A DNA stretch of 64,000 bases, taken from the NCBI GenBank assembly GCA_038531745.1, contig JBCBBJ010000003.1, positions 1 to 64,000 on the forward strand, written 5' to 3'. Positions within the stretch are counted from its first letter, which is position 1. Each line of letters begins with the position of its first letter. The stretch comes from CALLPQ01 sp038531745 (GTDB taxonomy: Bacteria > Pseudomonadota > Alphaproteobacteria > Caulobacterales > Parvularculaceae). The notes under the pieces are model-generated. The model was not told where the DNA came from and searched no databases. It worked only from the letters and a program-made list of their open reading frames with translations. Positions 36,345-45,100 of the stretch are shown piece after piece. Both the position numbers and the translations under genes were made by a program.

Positions 36345-37145
36345 ATGTTGATGCTTTTATCCCCGGCTAAAAATCTCGACTTTTCCCCGGTTGATGGTTT
36401 ACCCGCGGCAACGCGCCCTCGGCTTTTGACCGACACCAAATCGCTATCGCAAGCCACAGTCAAACTGCGCGTAGGTGACTTAAAGCGGCTGATGAACATC
36501 TCCGATAAATTGGCGCAGTTGAATTTTGAGCGGTTTCAGACCTTCAAAGCTGGTGGGCGCGGGGCACAGAAAAAACAGGCTGCCCTCGCCTTCAATGGTG
36601 ATGTTTATTTGGGTCTCGACGCAAAGACGCTCGATGGCGACACGCTAAAGTTCGCGCAGGATCATCTGCGTATCCTGTCGGGGCTATACGGGGCTTTGCG
36701 CCCGCTCGATGCCATTGAGCCCTATCGCCTGGAAATGGGGACACGGGTGAAAACGGATCGCGGCGCAACACTTTATGACTTTTGGGGTGACAAGGTTTCC
36801 GTGGAAATCAATTCGGCGCTCAAGGGGCATGATGATCCAACGGTGGTGAACCTCGCGTCAAACGAGTATTTTTCTGTGGTGCATAAAGACGCCCTGAAGG
36901 CCGAGATTGTCACCCCGGTGTTCAAAGAGGAAAAAGACGGCAAGCTTCGACAATTACAGTTTTTTGCCAAACGCGCCCGAGGCCTGATGGCCCGCTGGGC
37001 ACTGGAACATCGGATTACGGACCATTGTGATTTGCGTGGTTTTGATGTGGAAGGTTATCGCCTCAACAAGACCGAGAGCAGCAATGACCGGTGGGTTTTT
37101 ACCCGGCCCCAGCCGGCGCCCAAAACGCCCGCAAGGAAAAAATAG
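36345..37145 (+). CDS. yaaA: Peroxide stress protein YaaA (UPF0246)
   Basis: A 266-residue YaaA/DUF328 protein. In Escherichia coli YaaA binds DNA and lowers free iron during peroxide stress. Family marks include LLSPAKNLDF at the N-terminus, LYGALRPLDAIEPYRLEMG, TLYDFWGD, VNLASNEYFSVV and the C-terminal FFAKRARGLMARW. The length is normal (about 257). The ATG at 36345 is preceded by no strong ribosome site. It is convergent with the SRAP gene. Confidence 0.93.
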   Translation: MLMLLSPAKNLDFSPVDGLPAATRPRLLTDTKSLSQATVKLRVGDLKRLMNISDKLAQLNFERFQTFKAGGRGAQKKQAALAFNGDVYLGLDAKTLDGDTLKFAQDHLRILSGLYGALRPLDAIEPYRLEMGTRVKTDRGATLYDFWGDKVSVEINSALKGHDDPTVVNLASNEYFSVVHKDALKAEIVTPVFKEEKDGKLRQLQFFAKRARGLMARWALEHRITDHCDLRGFDVEGYRLNKTESSNDRWVFTRPQPAPKTPARKK

Positions 37146-37229
37146 TCTGAGCGGTGTTTTATGGTTGAGGAAAAATCCGGATTCCGGGTCGACGTTGCGC
37201 TTGCCCGGAAGTGCGCCGATATCAAAGGC

Positions 37230-37943
37230 CTAAAGCAATCCCAACTGACCATGGGGCTTAATTAAGGTTGCGCCTTCATTGCGGACATTTCCAACGTCCG
37301 GTGCCACCTTATGCCATTGCCAAAAGCCTTCATCCGCCGGCCGCAAAAGGGGCAGGAGATCCGCGCAAGCTGTCTCGTCCGTGGTAAGCCAACGATCATA
37401 ATCTGACGGCACAACAACCACGGGCTCACGGCCATGGATAGGGCGCAACGCTTCGCTGGCACCAGTGGTCAGGATGGCGACGCTATCCATCTCGCCGCCG
37501 CCGGGGTCTAAATAGGTTTCCCAGATTGCGGCAAACCCAAACGGCATGTCATCATCATCCGTAGGGTGAATATACCAGGGCTGTTTTCTGCTGTTTTCGG
37601 TTGTCCATTCATAATACCCGCTGGCGGGGACCAGGCATCGTCGCCGCTTGAATGCCGATGAGAACGTTCTTTTCTCCATGACTGTTTCCGACCGGGCATT
37701 AATAAGCGACCGGGTGGGCGCTTTGCCCGTCTTCCCGGCCCAGGCGGGCAGAAACCCCCAGCGCATCAATTGATAAAAACGACGGGTGCGCGCACGCGGA
37801 TCAGGCCCTTCGCCGGTGCGGATAACGGCAATCGCTTGCGTGGGGGCAATATTGTATCGCGCCGGAAAGTTATCGGTTAAACCGACACTGAAATGCCGCG
37901 CAATTTCATCGGGACTGTCTGTTAGGGTGAAACGGCCACACAT
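37230..37943 (-). CDS. SOS response-associated peptidase (SRAP, YedK/HMCES)
   Basis: A 237-residue SRAP protein that shields abasic sites in single-stranded DNA by forming a covalent thiazolidine link through Cys2 after Met removal. The diagnostic MCGRFTL start fixes the ATG at 37943 although the frame extends to 38087. Also present are NARSET, PASGYYEW (active-site Glu) and IHGREPVVV (the active-site His; H-x-R-x-P block). No LexA box is seen directly upstream. It is divergent from the NUDIX gene, with a 27-base gap. Confidence 0.94.
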   Translation of the reverse strand: MCGRFTLTDSPDEIARHFSVGLTDNFPARYNIAPTQAIAVIRTGEGPDPRARTRRFYQLMRWGFLPAWAGKTGKAPTRSLINARSETVMEKRTFSSAFKRRRCLVPASGYYEWTTENSRKQPWYIHPTDDDDMPFGFAAIWETYLDPGGGEMDSVAILTTGASEALRPIHGREPVVVVPSDYDRWLTTDETACADLLPLLRPADEGFWQWHKVAPDVGNVRNEGATLIKPHGQLGLL

Positions 37944-37970
37944 TGTGCGCAAACCATAAGGGATTAACCG

Positions 37971-38465
37971 ATGAATGATAGCCATCCGCCAGCGCAAGGG
38001 TCCATTCGCGCCGGGGTTGGGGCGGTTATTTTTCGGGGTGATGAAGTCCTGTTGATCCAGCGGGGCAAGCCACCCTTTAAGGGGCATTGGTCAATCCCCG
38101 GCGGCGGGATCCACTATGGCGAAAGCCTGGAAGCGGCAGTTCACCGGGAAGTTGCCGAAGAAACCGGCGTCACTATCGAAATCATCGGCTTTTTGAAGGT
38201 TTACGAATTCCTACCCCGCACCTACCCTGATGGCGTGGAAAATCCAGATACATTGCCACCGGCGGGCCTGACCGATCAATCACATTTTTTGATGATCGAT
38301 TATGTGGCTGACTGGGTCAGCGGGGAACCAATTGCCGGTGATGACGCCGCCGATGCCCTATTCCTGCCCTTGCCAGAGGCCATAGACCGTATTGGCTGGG
38401 ACACAACGCGCACGGCCGTCCAAACGGCTGCCCACCGTCGCCGCCATCAACTGCTTATCCGATAA
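37971..38465 (+). CDS. NUDIX hydrolase
   Basis: A 164-residue pyrophosphohydrolase. The full NUDIX box is present, starting GGGIHYGESLEAAVHREV and ending AEETGV, with the metal-binding REVAEE. The RAGVGAVIFRGDEVLLIQRG strand pair and the substrate region GHWSIPGGG fit the ADP-ribose pyrophosphatase or house-cleaning group. The exact nucleotide is unknown. It starts a run of three same-strand genes (NUDIX, TIGR02301, F420H2-dehydrogenase-beta-like) with gaps under 20 bases. Confidence 0.9.
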   Translation: MNDSHPPAQGSIRAGVGAVIFRGDEVLLIQRGKPPFKGHWSIPGGGIHYGESLEAAVHREVAEETGVTIEIIGFLKVYEFLPRTYPDGVENPDTLPPAGLTDQSHFLMIDYVADWVSGEPIAGDDAADALFLPLPEAIDRIGWDTTRTAVQTAAHRRRHQLLIR

Positions 38466-38481
38466 CCGGGAACCCTCGCGA

Positions 38482-38922
38482 GTGTCTTTTAACCGCCCTC
38501 TCCTTCTTCTGGTTGCAATCCTTGCCACTATGGCGCCATTAACGTGGTCGCCACCGGTGGCGCGCGGCATGGTTGTTCAGTATGAAGCCTATGTGCAACG
38601 CCAGCAGGACCTGATTGCGCTGGCTGGCATTTTTGGTCAGCTCCACTATTTACGCCGCACCTGTAACCCGAAACGCGAAGCCAACATTTGGCGCGAGAGA
38701 ATGCAAACCCTGATTGAGCTTGAGCAGCCCGACCGCGATACGCATTTTCAAATGGTCACCCGGTTTAATGAGGGTTTTGACGCCATGGGTCAGGAATTTC
38801 CCACCTGCACGCGCGAGGCCCAACGGCGCAGCAAAGACCTTGCCTTTGAAGGCAACGCCATCGTTCAGCGTCTAACGGACGGCATTCAGCCGGGGGCGGA
38901 TACAAACCGCACTCGTCGTTGA
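38482..38922 (+). CDS. TIGR02301 family exported protein
   Basis: A 146-residue protein that matches the TIGR02301 alphaproteobacterial family of unknown function. An N-terminal hydrophobic segment (RPLLLLVAILATMAPLTW) suggests export or anchoring; the mature part is helical with the conserved core LAGIFGQLHYLRRTC, W-RERMQTL and CTREAQRRSKDLA, including two cysteines that may pair. The start is GTG 38482, 16 bases after the NUDIX stop. Its stop overlaps the next ATG (TGATG), indicating coupling. Confidence 0.8.
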   Translation: MSFNRPLLLLVAILATMAPLTWSPPVARGMVVQYEAYVQRQQDLIALAGIFGQLHYLRRTCNPKREANIWRERMQTLIELEQPDRDTHFQMVTRFNEGFDAMGQEFPTCTREAQRRSKDLAFEGNAIVQRLTDGIQPGADTNRTRR

Positions 38923-40154
38923 TGGAAAAGCTGGCCCCAGATATCGCAACGGCAATCCCGCCACCACGGCATCTTTGTACCGATTGCGGTATTTCGCGTT
39001 CCAGCGATCCAAAAGCCTGCGGGCGGGCCTGTCAGTTTATTGCCCCCGACTATTCGGGGCTTGAGCGTCAGGTCCATGGCCGCCCGCGCCAGCCTGACAC
39101 CGGTGACGAACAGTTTTTTGGTGTGACGCGCCAAATGCTGCGCGCCCGTATTGAACCGGGAAGAAAAGACGCGCAATGGAGCGGCATTACCACAACCATT
39201 GGCGAGCAATTGCTCACCCACAACCTTGTTGATGCTATTCTAACCGTTGCGCCGCACAAGGATGATCGCTGGCGGCCGGAGCCTGTACTCATCACAAAAC
39301 CTGGCGACATGGCAAAGGTCCGTGGCATGCGCATGGGCTATGCCCCGCTTTTAGCGTTACTTGATCAGGCCAAGGCAAAGGGTTTTAACCGGCTCGCCGT
39401 CATTGGCATTCCGTGTCAGGTTTATGCCCTGCGCGCCCTTGAAAAAGAGCTCGGATTTTCGCGGCTTTACGTGATCGGGACCCCATGCTCCGACAATACC
39501 ACAACGCAGAATTTTCATACCTTTCTATCCAAGCTTTCAGCCGAGCCCGAAACAATTACCTATCTGGAGTTCCGGGCTGATTATCAGGTTGAGTTGCGTT
39601 TTGATGATGGCCGCCAACGCCTGATCCCATTTTTGAAACTACCGCTATCAGACTTGCCGCAGGATTTCTTTCCGCTGACCTGCAAGACTTGTGTCGATTA
39701 TACCAATAGCCTTGCGGACATAACGATTGGCTATATGGGCGGTGACGGCGACCAATGGCTCATCGTACGCAATGATCGCGGTGCAGAATTGCTCGCCCTT
39801 ATTGACGATAGTCTTACGGTGCGTACCCTGACGGAAAAGGGAAGGCGCGCCAACGCTGTCAAAGGGTTCATTGCCAATACTGAGCGCGCGGCTGGCGGAT
39901 TGCCCGTGCGCGGCATGCCCGATTGGGTACGTCCTCTGGTTGCCTGGCTCATGCCCAAAATTGGCCCGCGCGGTTTGGAGTTTGCCCGCGCACGCGTGGA
40001 GATGAAAGCGGCCGAAACGATCCTGCATTTACGCCGTGCGGCGCCGCGGCGCATGAAGGCAATGATCCCCGACCATGTCTGGACGCTGGCGGCGCCCTAT
40101 GGATTAATGCCGGAGCATGATGAACGCGCAGAGCCGGATGACGCGCACCCTTAA
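38922..40154 (+). CDS. F420H2 dehydrogenase/hydrogenase beta subunit-like Fe-S flavoprotein
   Basis: A 410-residue cytosolic protein related to the beta subunits of coenzyme F420 hydrogenase, FpoF and the plant/bacterial chlorophyll reductases (HCAR, BciB). An N-terminal Cys cluster CTDCG...CGRAC (residues about 19-37), later IGIPCQVYAL, IGTPCSDN and PLTCKTCVDYTN can ligate Fe-S centres; the middle (about 100-330) is the FrhB fold that binds flavin. F420 itself is not expected in this organism group, so the physiological donor is probably ferredoxin or reduced flavin. The substrate is unknown. Coupled by TGATG to the TIGR02301 gene and convergent with dihydroorotase, overlapping 4 bases. Confidence 0.85.
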   Translation: MEKLAPDIATAIPPPRHLCTDCGISRSSDPKACGRACQFIAPDYSGLERQVHGRPRQPDTGDEQFFGVTRQMLRARIEPGRKDAQWSGITTTIGEQLLTHNLVDAILTVAPHKDDRWRPEPVLITKPGDMAKVRGMRMGYAPLLALLDQAKAKGFNRLAVIGIPCQVYALRALEKELGFSRLYVIGTPCSDNTTTQNFHTFLSKLSAEPETITYLEFRADYQVELRFDDGRQRLIPFLKLPLSDLPQDFFPLTCKTCVDYTNSLADITIGYMGGDGDQWLIVRNDRGAELLALIDDSLTVRTLTEKGRRANAVKGFIANTERAAGGLPVRGMPDWVRPLVAWLMPKIGPRGLEFARARVEMKAAETILHLRRAAPRRMKAMIPDHVWTLAAPYGLMPEHDERAEPDDAHP

Positions 40155-41491
40155 TTGCTGGATGTAAGGGTTTCCTGAAAACGGACCGGCGCGCCAATGG
40201 GTTTACCGATCACCTCGTCATCCCACATTACCGTCTGCCCCCGGATGATTGTGCCAATAGGCCAGCCCGTTGCCTCAAACCCGTCAAACGGTGTCCAGCC
40301 CGATTTTGACGCGGACCAGTCATGGGTGATGGTGCGTTTCTTTGACAGATCAACGATGGTGAAATCAGCATCATAGCCAATCGCCATGCGGCCCTTACCA
40401 GCGATGCCAAAAACCCGATTCGCCCCATGGCTCGTCAAGTCGACAAAACGCGCAAGGCTCAATCGACCGGCAGCCACATGGGACAAAAGCACGGGCACCA
40501 GCGTTTGCACGCCGGGCATCCCCGACGGTGACGCCGGATAGGATTGGCTTTTTTCCCCAAGCGTATGGGGCGCATGGTCCGAACCCACCACATCGAAAAG
40601 CCCGTGCTTTACGCCCGTCCACAGGCCAGCGCGGTGACGAGCATCGCGGATTGGCGGGTTCATTTGCGCAAGACCTTTAAGGCGCTCATAGCATTCCGGC
40701 GCTTCAAGCGTCAGGTGCTGCGGTGTCACCTCGGCGGTCGCAATATCGCGGTTGGCCGCGAGGAGCGGTACCTCCTCCGCTGTCGAAATATGCAACACAT
40801 GGATACGGCGCTTCACCTCCCGTGCAATGGCAAGAAGGCGTTCCGTACACCGAAGGGCGGCGGCGGCACTACGCACCTCCGGGTGAGAGGTCCAATCGCC
40901 TTCGCGGGCGAGCGCCTTACCTTCGCGCAGCATCATTTCATCTTCTGAGTGGATCGCAACGCGGCGACGGCCATGGCGTAAGACCTCGCGAACACCCTCA
41001 TCATCTTCCACCAGGAGGTCACCAGTGGAGGCCCCCATGAAGATCTTTACACCGCACACCCCGGGGAGCATTTCTAGTGCAGCCAACTCAACGGGATTGC
41101 CGTGGGTGGCCCCCACATAAAATGCATGGTCGCATGCCATGCGGTCTTTCGCACGCGCCAACTTGTCGTTTATCGCTTCCTCTGTCACCGTCAGGGGGGA
41201 CGTATTCGGCATTTCGAAAACCGCCGTCACCCCGCCTAAAACAGCCGCGCGTGCACCGGTTTCGAGGTCTTCTTTATGGGTAGGCCCCGGTTCACGAAAA
41301 TGCACCTGCGTGTCGATGACACCGGGAAAAATGTGCAATCGCGTACAATCAATCGTGTGCGCCGCCGACGCACTATCGGGCACCGTAAGGGAGGCTATCT
41401 TGCCATCGCGGACGCCCACCGTGCGCGCAGCGATGCCATCATGGTTTACCACGGTGCCGTTTTTCAAAATCAGATCATATGTTTCGGTCAT
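40151..41491 (-). CDS. pyrC: Dihydroorotase (class I type)
   Basis: A 446-residue cyclic amidohydrolase of the dihydroorotase family (pyrimidine synthesis). The zinc motif DTQVHFREPG, the carboxylated-Lys region GVKIFMGASTG, the metal His blocks AIHSEDE and HVLHIST, and the catalytic-Asp region VVGSDHAPHT are present. Length and motifs fit class I DHOase; an allantoinase or hydantoinase is less likely. The start at 41491 (MTETYDLILKNG) is chosen since upstream codons are not conserved. It is divergent from ygfZ with a 97-base promoter region. Confidence 0.9.
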   Translation of the reverse strand: MTETYDLILKNGTVVNHDGIAARTVGVRDGKIASLTVPDSASAAHTIDCTRLHIFPGVIDTQVHFREPGPTHKEDLETGARAAVLGGVTAVFEMPNTSPLTVTEEAINDKLARAKDRMACDHAFYVGATHGNPVELAALEMLPGVCGVKIFMGASTGDLLVEDDEGVREVLRHGRRRVAIHSEDEMMLREGKALAREGDWTSHPEVRSAAAALRCTERLLAIAREVKRRIHVLHISTAEEVPLLAANRDIATAEVTPQHLTLEAPECYERLKGLAQMNPPIRDARHRAGLWTGVKHGLFDVVGSDHAPHTLGEKSQSYPASPSGMPGVQTLVPVLLSHVAAGRLSLARFVDLTSHGANRVFGIAGKGRMAIGYDADFTIVDLSKKRTITHDWSASKSGWTPFDGFEATGWPIGTIIRGQTVMWDDEVIGKPIGAPVRFQETLTSSN

Positions 41492-41588
41492 AACCCGGTT
41501 TGTACTGCGATGCACCCACGCTTGCAAAGTCAGATTACCGTTTGGTGCGCCTCTTCTTTTTCCTCGCAGACCGGCCTACACCGGGGCC

Positions 41589-42518
41589 ATGGAAAAATTG
41601 TCATCTCCCCTCGCCCTAACCCATCGTGGATTAATAAAAGTTAGGGGCCGTGAGGCGGGTGCAGCGCGCGCTTTTTTGCAAGGTCTTATAACCTGCAACA
41701 TGGACGCCGTTACCCCCGGTAACCCGGCCTTTGGCGCCCTTCTGACACCCCAGGGTAAAATCCTTGTGGATTTTATCATATGCGCGGTTGATACGGAATC
41801 GTTTCTGATCGATTGCGCTCGCAGTGAAGTGCCGAGCCTTTTGAAACGCCTCACCCTATTCCGCCTGCGCGCGCCCATTGATCTGACCGATGTAAGTGAT
41901 CAGTTCGCCATGACCCTCATAACGGGCAATGAGCCGCCAGCCCTTTCAGACCCTGCCCAGGTGCGGGTACCGGACCCGCGCGCAGCATCTCTCGGTACAC
42001 GGATTTATGACCCTTGTGGTGAGGGTGCGCTATCAACTGACGATCAATCCGACGATGACGCTTTCGAACAATATCGCACCCACCTGATCAAAAACGGCGT
42101 TGGCGAAATTGCGACGGTCTTTGCGCCCGATAAACATTTTCTTCTTGATGTGAATTATGACCGGCTAAACGGTGTAGACTACGCCAAGGGCTGTTTTGTG
42201 GGCCAGGAAGTCACAAGCCGGATGAAGCGTAAAGGGTCCGTTCGTAAGCGGACGGTCTTTATCTCAACGCCGGACGACCACGAAATAACTGGTGCTGATA
42301 TTCTCCGCGATGGACAGAGCATTGGCCAGATAATTGGCGCGCAGCGCAGTGACGCGGGCATGATCGGCCTTGGTCTTGTTCGGGTTGATCGTCTTGATGT
42401 TGCTTTAGAAAGTGTGACAGCACTGCCCATAAGCTTGCGTTTAGCAGATCGCGAAATCCCGGCCACAATGAATGTGCCGGGCTATTTGATGGACACGGCG
42501 TCGGCGCCAACCCCGTAA
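41589..42518 (+). CDS. ygfZ: Folate-binding protein YgfZ / IBA57-type Fe-S maturation factor
   Basis: A 309-residue GcvT-like protein without aminomethyltransferase activity that assists 4Fe-4S cluster maturation or repair with folate. The diagnostic motif KGCFVGQE is in GVDYAKGCFVGQEVTSRMK, followed by a basic segment. The N-terminal GcvT domain starts SPLALTHRGLIKVRG ... FLQGLITCN. The ATG 41589 is chosen because the upstream frame (open to 41139) runs antisense to dihydroorotase. No operon partner is seen; the next gene faces it with a 6-base gap. Confidence 0.92.
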   Translation: MEKLSSPLALTHRGLIKVRGREAGAARAFLQGLITCNMDAVTPGNPAFGALLTPQGKILVDFIICAVDTESFLIDCARSEVPSLLKRLTLFRLRAPIDLTDVSDQFAMTLITGNEPPALSDPAQVRVPDPRAASLGTRIYDPCGEGALSTDDQSDDDAFEQYRTHLIKNGVGEIATVFAPDKHFLLDVNYDRLNGVDYAKGCFVGQEVTSRMKRKGSVRKRTVFISTPDDHEITGADILRDGQSIGQIIGAQRSDAGMIGLGLVRVDRLDVALESVTALPISLRLADREIPATMNVPGYLMDTASAPTP

Positions 42519-42524
42519 AAACCG

Positions 42525-42683
42525 CTAGCGCGTGGGTCGCGCAGGCACCATCGACGGGCCCGTATCATCACGGCTACCCGATTGTGCCGATTGGGCGGTC
42601 TTCAAGTCTGAATAGGCATTGCCGCCACCGCCAAAGGCGAGAACAAGGCCAAGCGCAAGGGCGCATAAGACTCTGATTTTCAT
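42525..42683 (-). CDS. Small secreted protein, 52 residues
   Basis: A basic, hydrophobic N-terminus (MKIRVLCALALGLVLAFGG) forms a likely Sec signal peptide, leaving a mature part of about 30 residues rich in Ser, Asp and Pro. AAGGA lies 10 bases before the ATG 42683. No family is recognised. Two CtrA-type boxes sit 59-97 bases upstream, which suggests cell-cycle control. Confidence 0.65.
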   Translation of the reverse strand: MKIRVLCALALGLVLAFGGGGNAYSDLKTAQSAQSGSRDDTGPSMVPARPTR

Positions 42684-42741
42684 GCTCGCGTTCCTTTCCG
42701 CGATGCAGAATGCCCCCACAAAAACATTTACAGTGCGGCAT

Positions 42742-42780
42742 TTAATAAGCATTTATCAAAGAGGGTTAATTGCTGATTAA
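42742..42780. promoter_or_regulatory. Tandem CtrA-type boxes
   Basis: TTAA-TTGCTGA-TTAA (42766-42780) is a perfect TTAA-N7-TTAA site, and TTAA-TAAGCAT-TTAT (42742-42756) matches seven of eight bases. They lie between the small secreted protein gene (minus) and tag (plus). CtrA binding is inferred from the alphaproteobacterial consensus. Confidence 0.6.
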
Positions 42781-42859
42781 GACCCGGCACATGCCGGTGC
42801 CCGGTGCCCGGTGCATGATCTACGCGGCGCCATAATTTGATTTCTCTGGAACGCTCACC

Positions 42860-43465
42860 ATGGCTGATGCCAATCCCTTATCAACTGGCGCCCTTCCCTG
42901 CGCTTGGGCGCCCGCCGATGACGCCCTTTATCGTCATTACCATGATCATGAATGGGGCGTCGTCGAGCGTGATAATCGCGCAATGTTTGAAAAATTGATC
43001 CTTGACGGGTTCCAGGCCGGTCTTTCCTGGCGGACAATCCTTTATAAACGCGACGCGTTACGCACGGCGTTTGATGGGTTTGAGCCCGAAAAAATCGCGC
43101 GTTACTCCGATAAAAAAGTTAGTAAGCTGCTTCAGAATGCTGGCATCATCCGATCGGAATTGAAAATTCGCGCTACGATTGGCAACGCCCAGGCGTGGCT
43201 AACCATCATGGAAGAGGGGCCGGTGGATTTTTCTGATTTTATGTGGGGGTTTGTTGACGGTCGCCCGCAAGTCAATCAATGGAAGAATTTCCGCGATGCG
43301 CCCACCAAATCACCGGAAAGTGAAGCCCTGTCCAAAGCGCTCAAGAAAGCGGGTTTCAAGTTTTGCGGACCCGTCATCGTCTATGCCTTTATGCAGGCGG
43401 TGGGCATGGTCAATGACCATGAGATTTCCTGCCCGCGCCATAAGGCCGTTCAGGCGACAGGGTAA
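42860..43465 (+). CDS. tag: DNA-3-methyladenine glycosylase I
   Basis: A 201-residue base-excision enzyme that releases 3-methyladenine. Conserved features are CAWAP near the N-terminus, YRHYHDHEWGVVERDN (aromatic base pocket with the catalytic region), FEKLILDGFQAGLSW, and late SKALKKAGFKFCGPVIVYAFMQAVGMVNDH, which with Cys14 contributes the zinc ligands. The ATG 42860 matches the family start; the ribosome site is poor (GGAACG). Confidence 0.93.
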   Translation: MADANPLSTGALPCAWAPADDALYRHYHDHEWGVVERDNRAMFEKLILDGFQAGLSWRTILYKRDALRTAFDGFEPEKIARYSDKKVSKLLQNAGIIRSELKIRATIGNAQAWLTIMEEGPVDFSDFMWGFVDGRPQVNQWKNFRDAPTKSPESEALSKALKKAGFKFCGPVIVYAFMQAVGMVNDHEISCPRHKAVQATG

Positions 43466-43606
43466 GCATCTGGGCTGCGGCTCGCGCTTGCGAAATCGTC
43501 GAAAAATGCGCAAATTGCGGGCAAACGTGAGCGCCTGGCGCTATGCCCCACCGTATGGTTTGCTGTAGCGCAAAAATTGCGGTGAGCCGAAGGAACTGAC
43601 CGCCCC

Positions 43607-44752
43607 ATGACCACCGCCCGTATCGCCGCCACAGGGCTATTTACGCCCCCCCAATCCATTTCTAACGAAGAGCTGGTGGCAAGCTATAATCAGTATGTTG
43701 ACGAATATAATGCCGACAATGCCGCTGCAATCAATGCGGGGACACTCACAGCCTTGGAGCCATCATCGGCAAGCTTTGTGGAAAAAGCGTCGGGTATTAA
43801 ATCGCGCTTCGTGATGGATCGGGCAGGTATTCTAGATACCAGCCGGATGGCCCCGCAATTGCCCGCTCGCCCCGATGATCGCTTATCGGTTTTGGCGGAA
43901 ATGGCTGTCCACGCGGCGCGCGATGCGATGGAAAAGGCATCCCTATACCCCACCGATATTGATGGCGTCATTTGCGCCTGTTCGAATCTGCAACGCGGGT
44001 ATCCAGCTATTGCGGTGGAGGTTCAGGATGCTCTTGGCATCAGCGGTTTCGGCTTTGATATGAATGTTGCCTGCGCGTCGGCGGCGTTTGGCATCGAGAC
44101 AGCTCTCGGTTTGCTCCATACCGGGGCCCAGCGCATTTTGATGGTCAATCCGGAGATTTGCACCGCGCATCTGAATTTCCGCAATCGTGATTGCCACTTT
44201 ATCTTTGGCGATGTTGCCACAGCCGTCATCATCGAACGCGAGAGCGCGGACAATACGGGCGAACAATGGAAAATATGCGGTACACGGTTGAAAACAGCCT
44301 TCTCCAATAATATCCGGAATAATTTTGGCTTTCTTAATCATTGCGAGCGGGACACTCAGGAGCCTGCCGAAGACCAACGCGCACCCGCAACCGATAAGCT
44401 TTTCATGCAGGAAGGGCGCAAGGTTTTTAAGGATGTGGTGCCCATGGTTGGGGGGATGATCAGTGCGCATCTAAAGGACCACGACATCAATCCGGCGTCG
44501 CTTTCCCGGCTTTGGCTGCACCAGGCCAATCTTTCCATGAATGAGTTCATCGCGCGGCTTGTTCTCGGCCGTGATGCCACGCGAGAAGAGGCACCGATTA
44601 TTCTTGATCGCTATGCCAATACCTCATCGGCGGGGTCTATTATCGCCTTTCATCTTTACCGGGATGATCTTGGCGTGGGCGACATTGGCGTCATTTCGGG
44701 CTTTGGGGCTGGCTACTCGGCAGGCTCCGTTATCGTGCAACGAACCCAATAA
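43607..44752 (+). CDS. FabH-like beta-ketoacyl-ACP synthase III
   Basis: A 381-residue thiolase-fold condensing enzyme. The catalytic triad is Cys in DMNVACASAAFG, His in LWLHQANLS and Asn in RYANTSSAGS. It is longer than housekeeping FabH (about 320) and its N-terminus (ATGLFTPPQSISNEELVASYN) matches the FabH2 group, known in Pseudomonas aeruginosa to condense malonyl-ACP with octanoyl-CoA and so salvage beta-oxidation intermediates. No malonyl-ACP partner gene is adjacent. Its 3' end overlaps yidD on the other strand by 129 bases. Confidence 0.9.
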   Translation: MTTARIAATGLFTPPQSISNEELVASYNQYVDEYNADNAAAINAGTLTALEPSSASFVEKASGIKSRFVMDRAGILDTSRMAPQLPARPDDRLSVLAEMAVHAARDAMEKASLYPTDIDGVICACSNLQRGYPAIAVEVQDALGISGFGFDMNVACASAAFGIETALGLLHTGAQRILMVNPEICTAHLNFRNRDCHFIFGDVATAVIIERESADNTGEQWKICGTRLKTAFSNNIRNNFGFLNHCERDTQEPAEDQRAPATDKLFMQEGRKVFKDVVPMVGGMISAHLKDHDINPASLSRLWLHQANLSMNEFIARLVLGRDATREEAPIILDRYANTSSAGSIIAFHLYRDDLGVGDIGVISGFGAGYSAGSVIVQRTQ

Positions 44753-45100
44753 TTGCGCGGACGCGCCGGTTCGGTCACCACCTCGCGGGGTCCACGCCCA
44801 ATCGCCATAACGCCATTGCCGCCAGCCGGCCCGTGGGAGCCTCTGTGGCACCGGGTCATAGCCATGGCTGCCCCAGGGATGACACCGGCTTAGCCGCGAA
44901 ACGGTCAGCCAGCTTCCCTTTACCACCCCGTGCTGGCCAAACGCATCCAGGGCATAGACCGAGCAGCTCGGCTCATGGCGACAACGCACGCCAGCAATCT
45001 GCAAAAGGGGCGATAGGATAATCCGATAGCCAATCAACAGCAGAATAAAGGGCGCCGTCGCCGGTTTTTCGCGGATTTTCTGCCAGCGGGAAGCACACAT
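44624..45100 (-). CDS. yidD: Membrane protein insertion efficiency factor YidD
   Basis: YidD assists YidC in inserting membrane proteins. Residues about 20-85 hold the family core: YRIILSPLLQIAG, CRHEPSCSVYALDAF and RLSRCHPWGSHGYDPVP, with the conserved cysteines. The conserved part ends near 44845. The frame then continues 73 codons into the antisense of the FabH-like gene, which looks like a non-conserved extension caused by loss of the usual stop. The ATG 45100 is the only sensible start. The usual rpmH-rnpA-yidC neighbours are absent. Confidence 0.85.
   Translation of the reverse strand: MCASRWQKIREKPATAPFILLLIGYRIILSPLLQIAGVRCRHEPSCSVYALDAFGQHGVVKGSWLTVSRLSRCHPWGSHGYDPVPQRLPRAGWRQWRYGDWAWTPRGGDRTGASAQLLGSLHDNGACRVASPKARNDANVAHAKIIPVKMKGDNRPRR

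Noticed and set aside
41139..41588. Longer ygfZ frame starting at 41139
   Set aside because: The added 150 codons are antisense to dihydroorotase and are not family-like.
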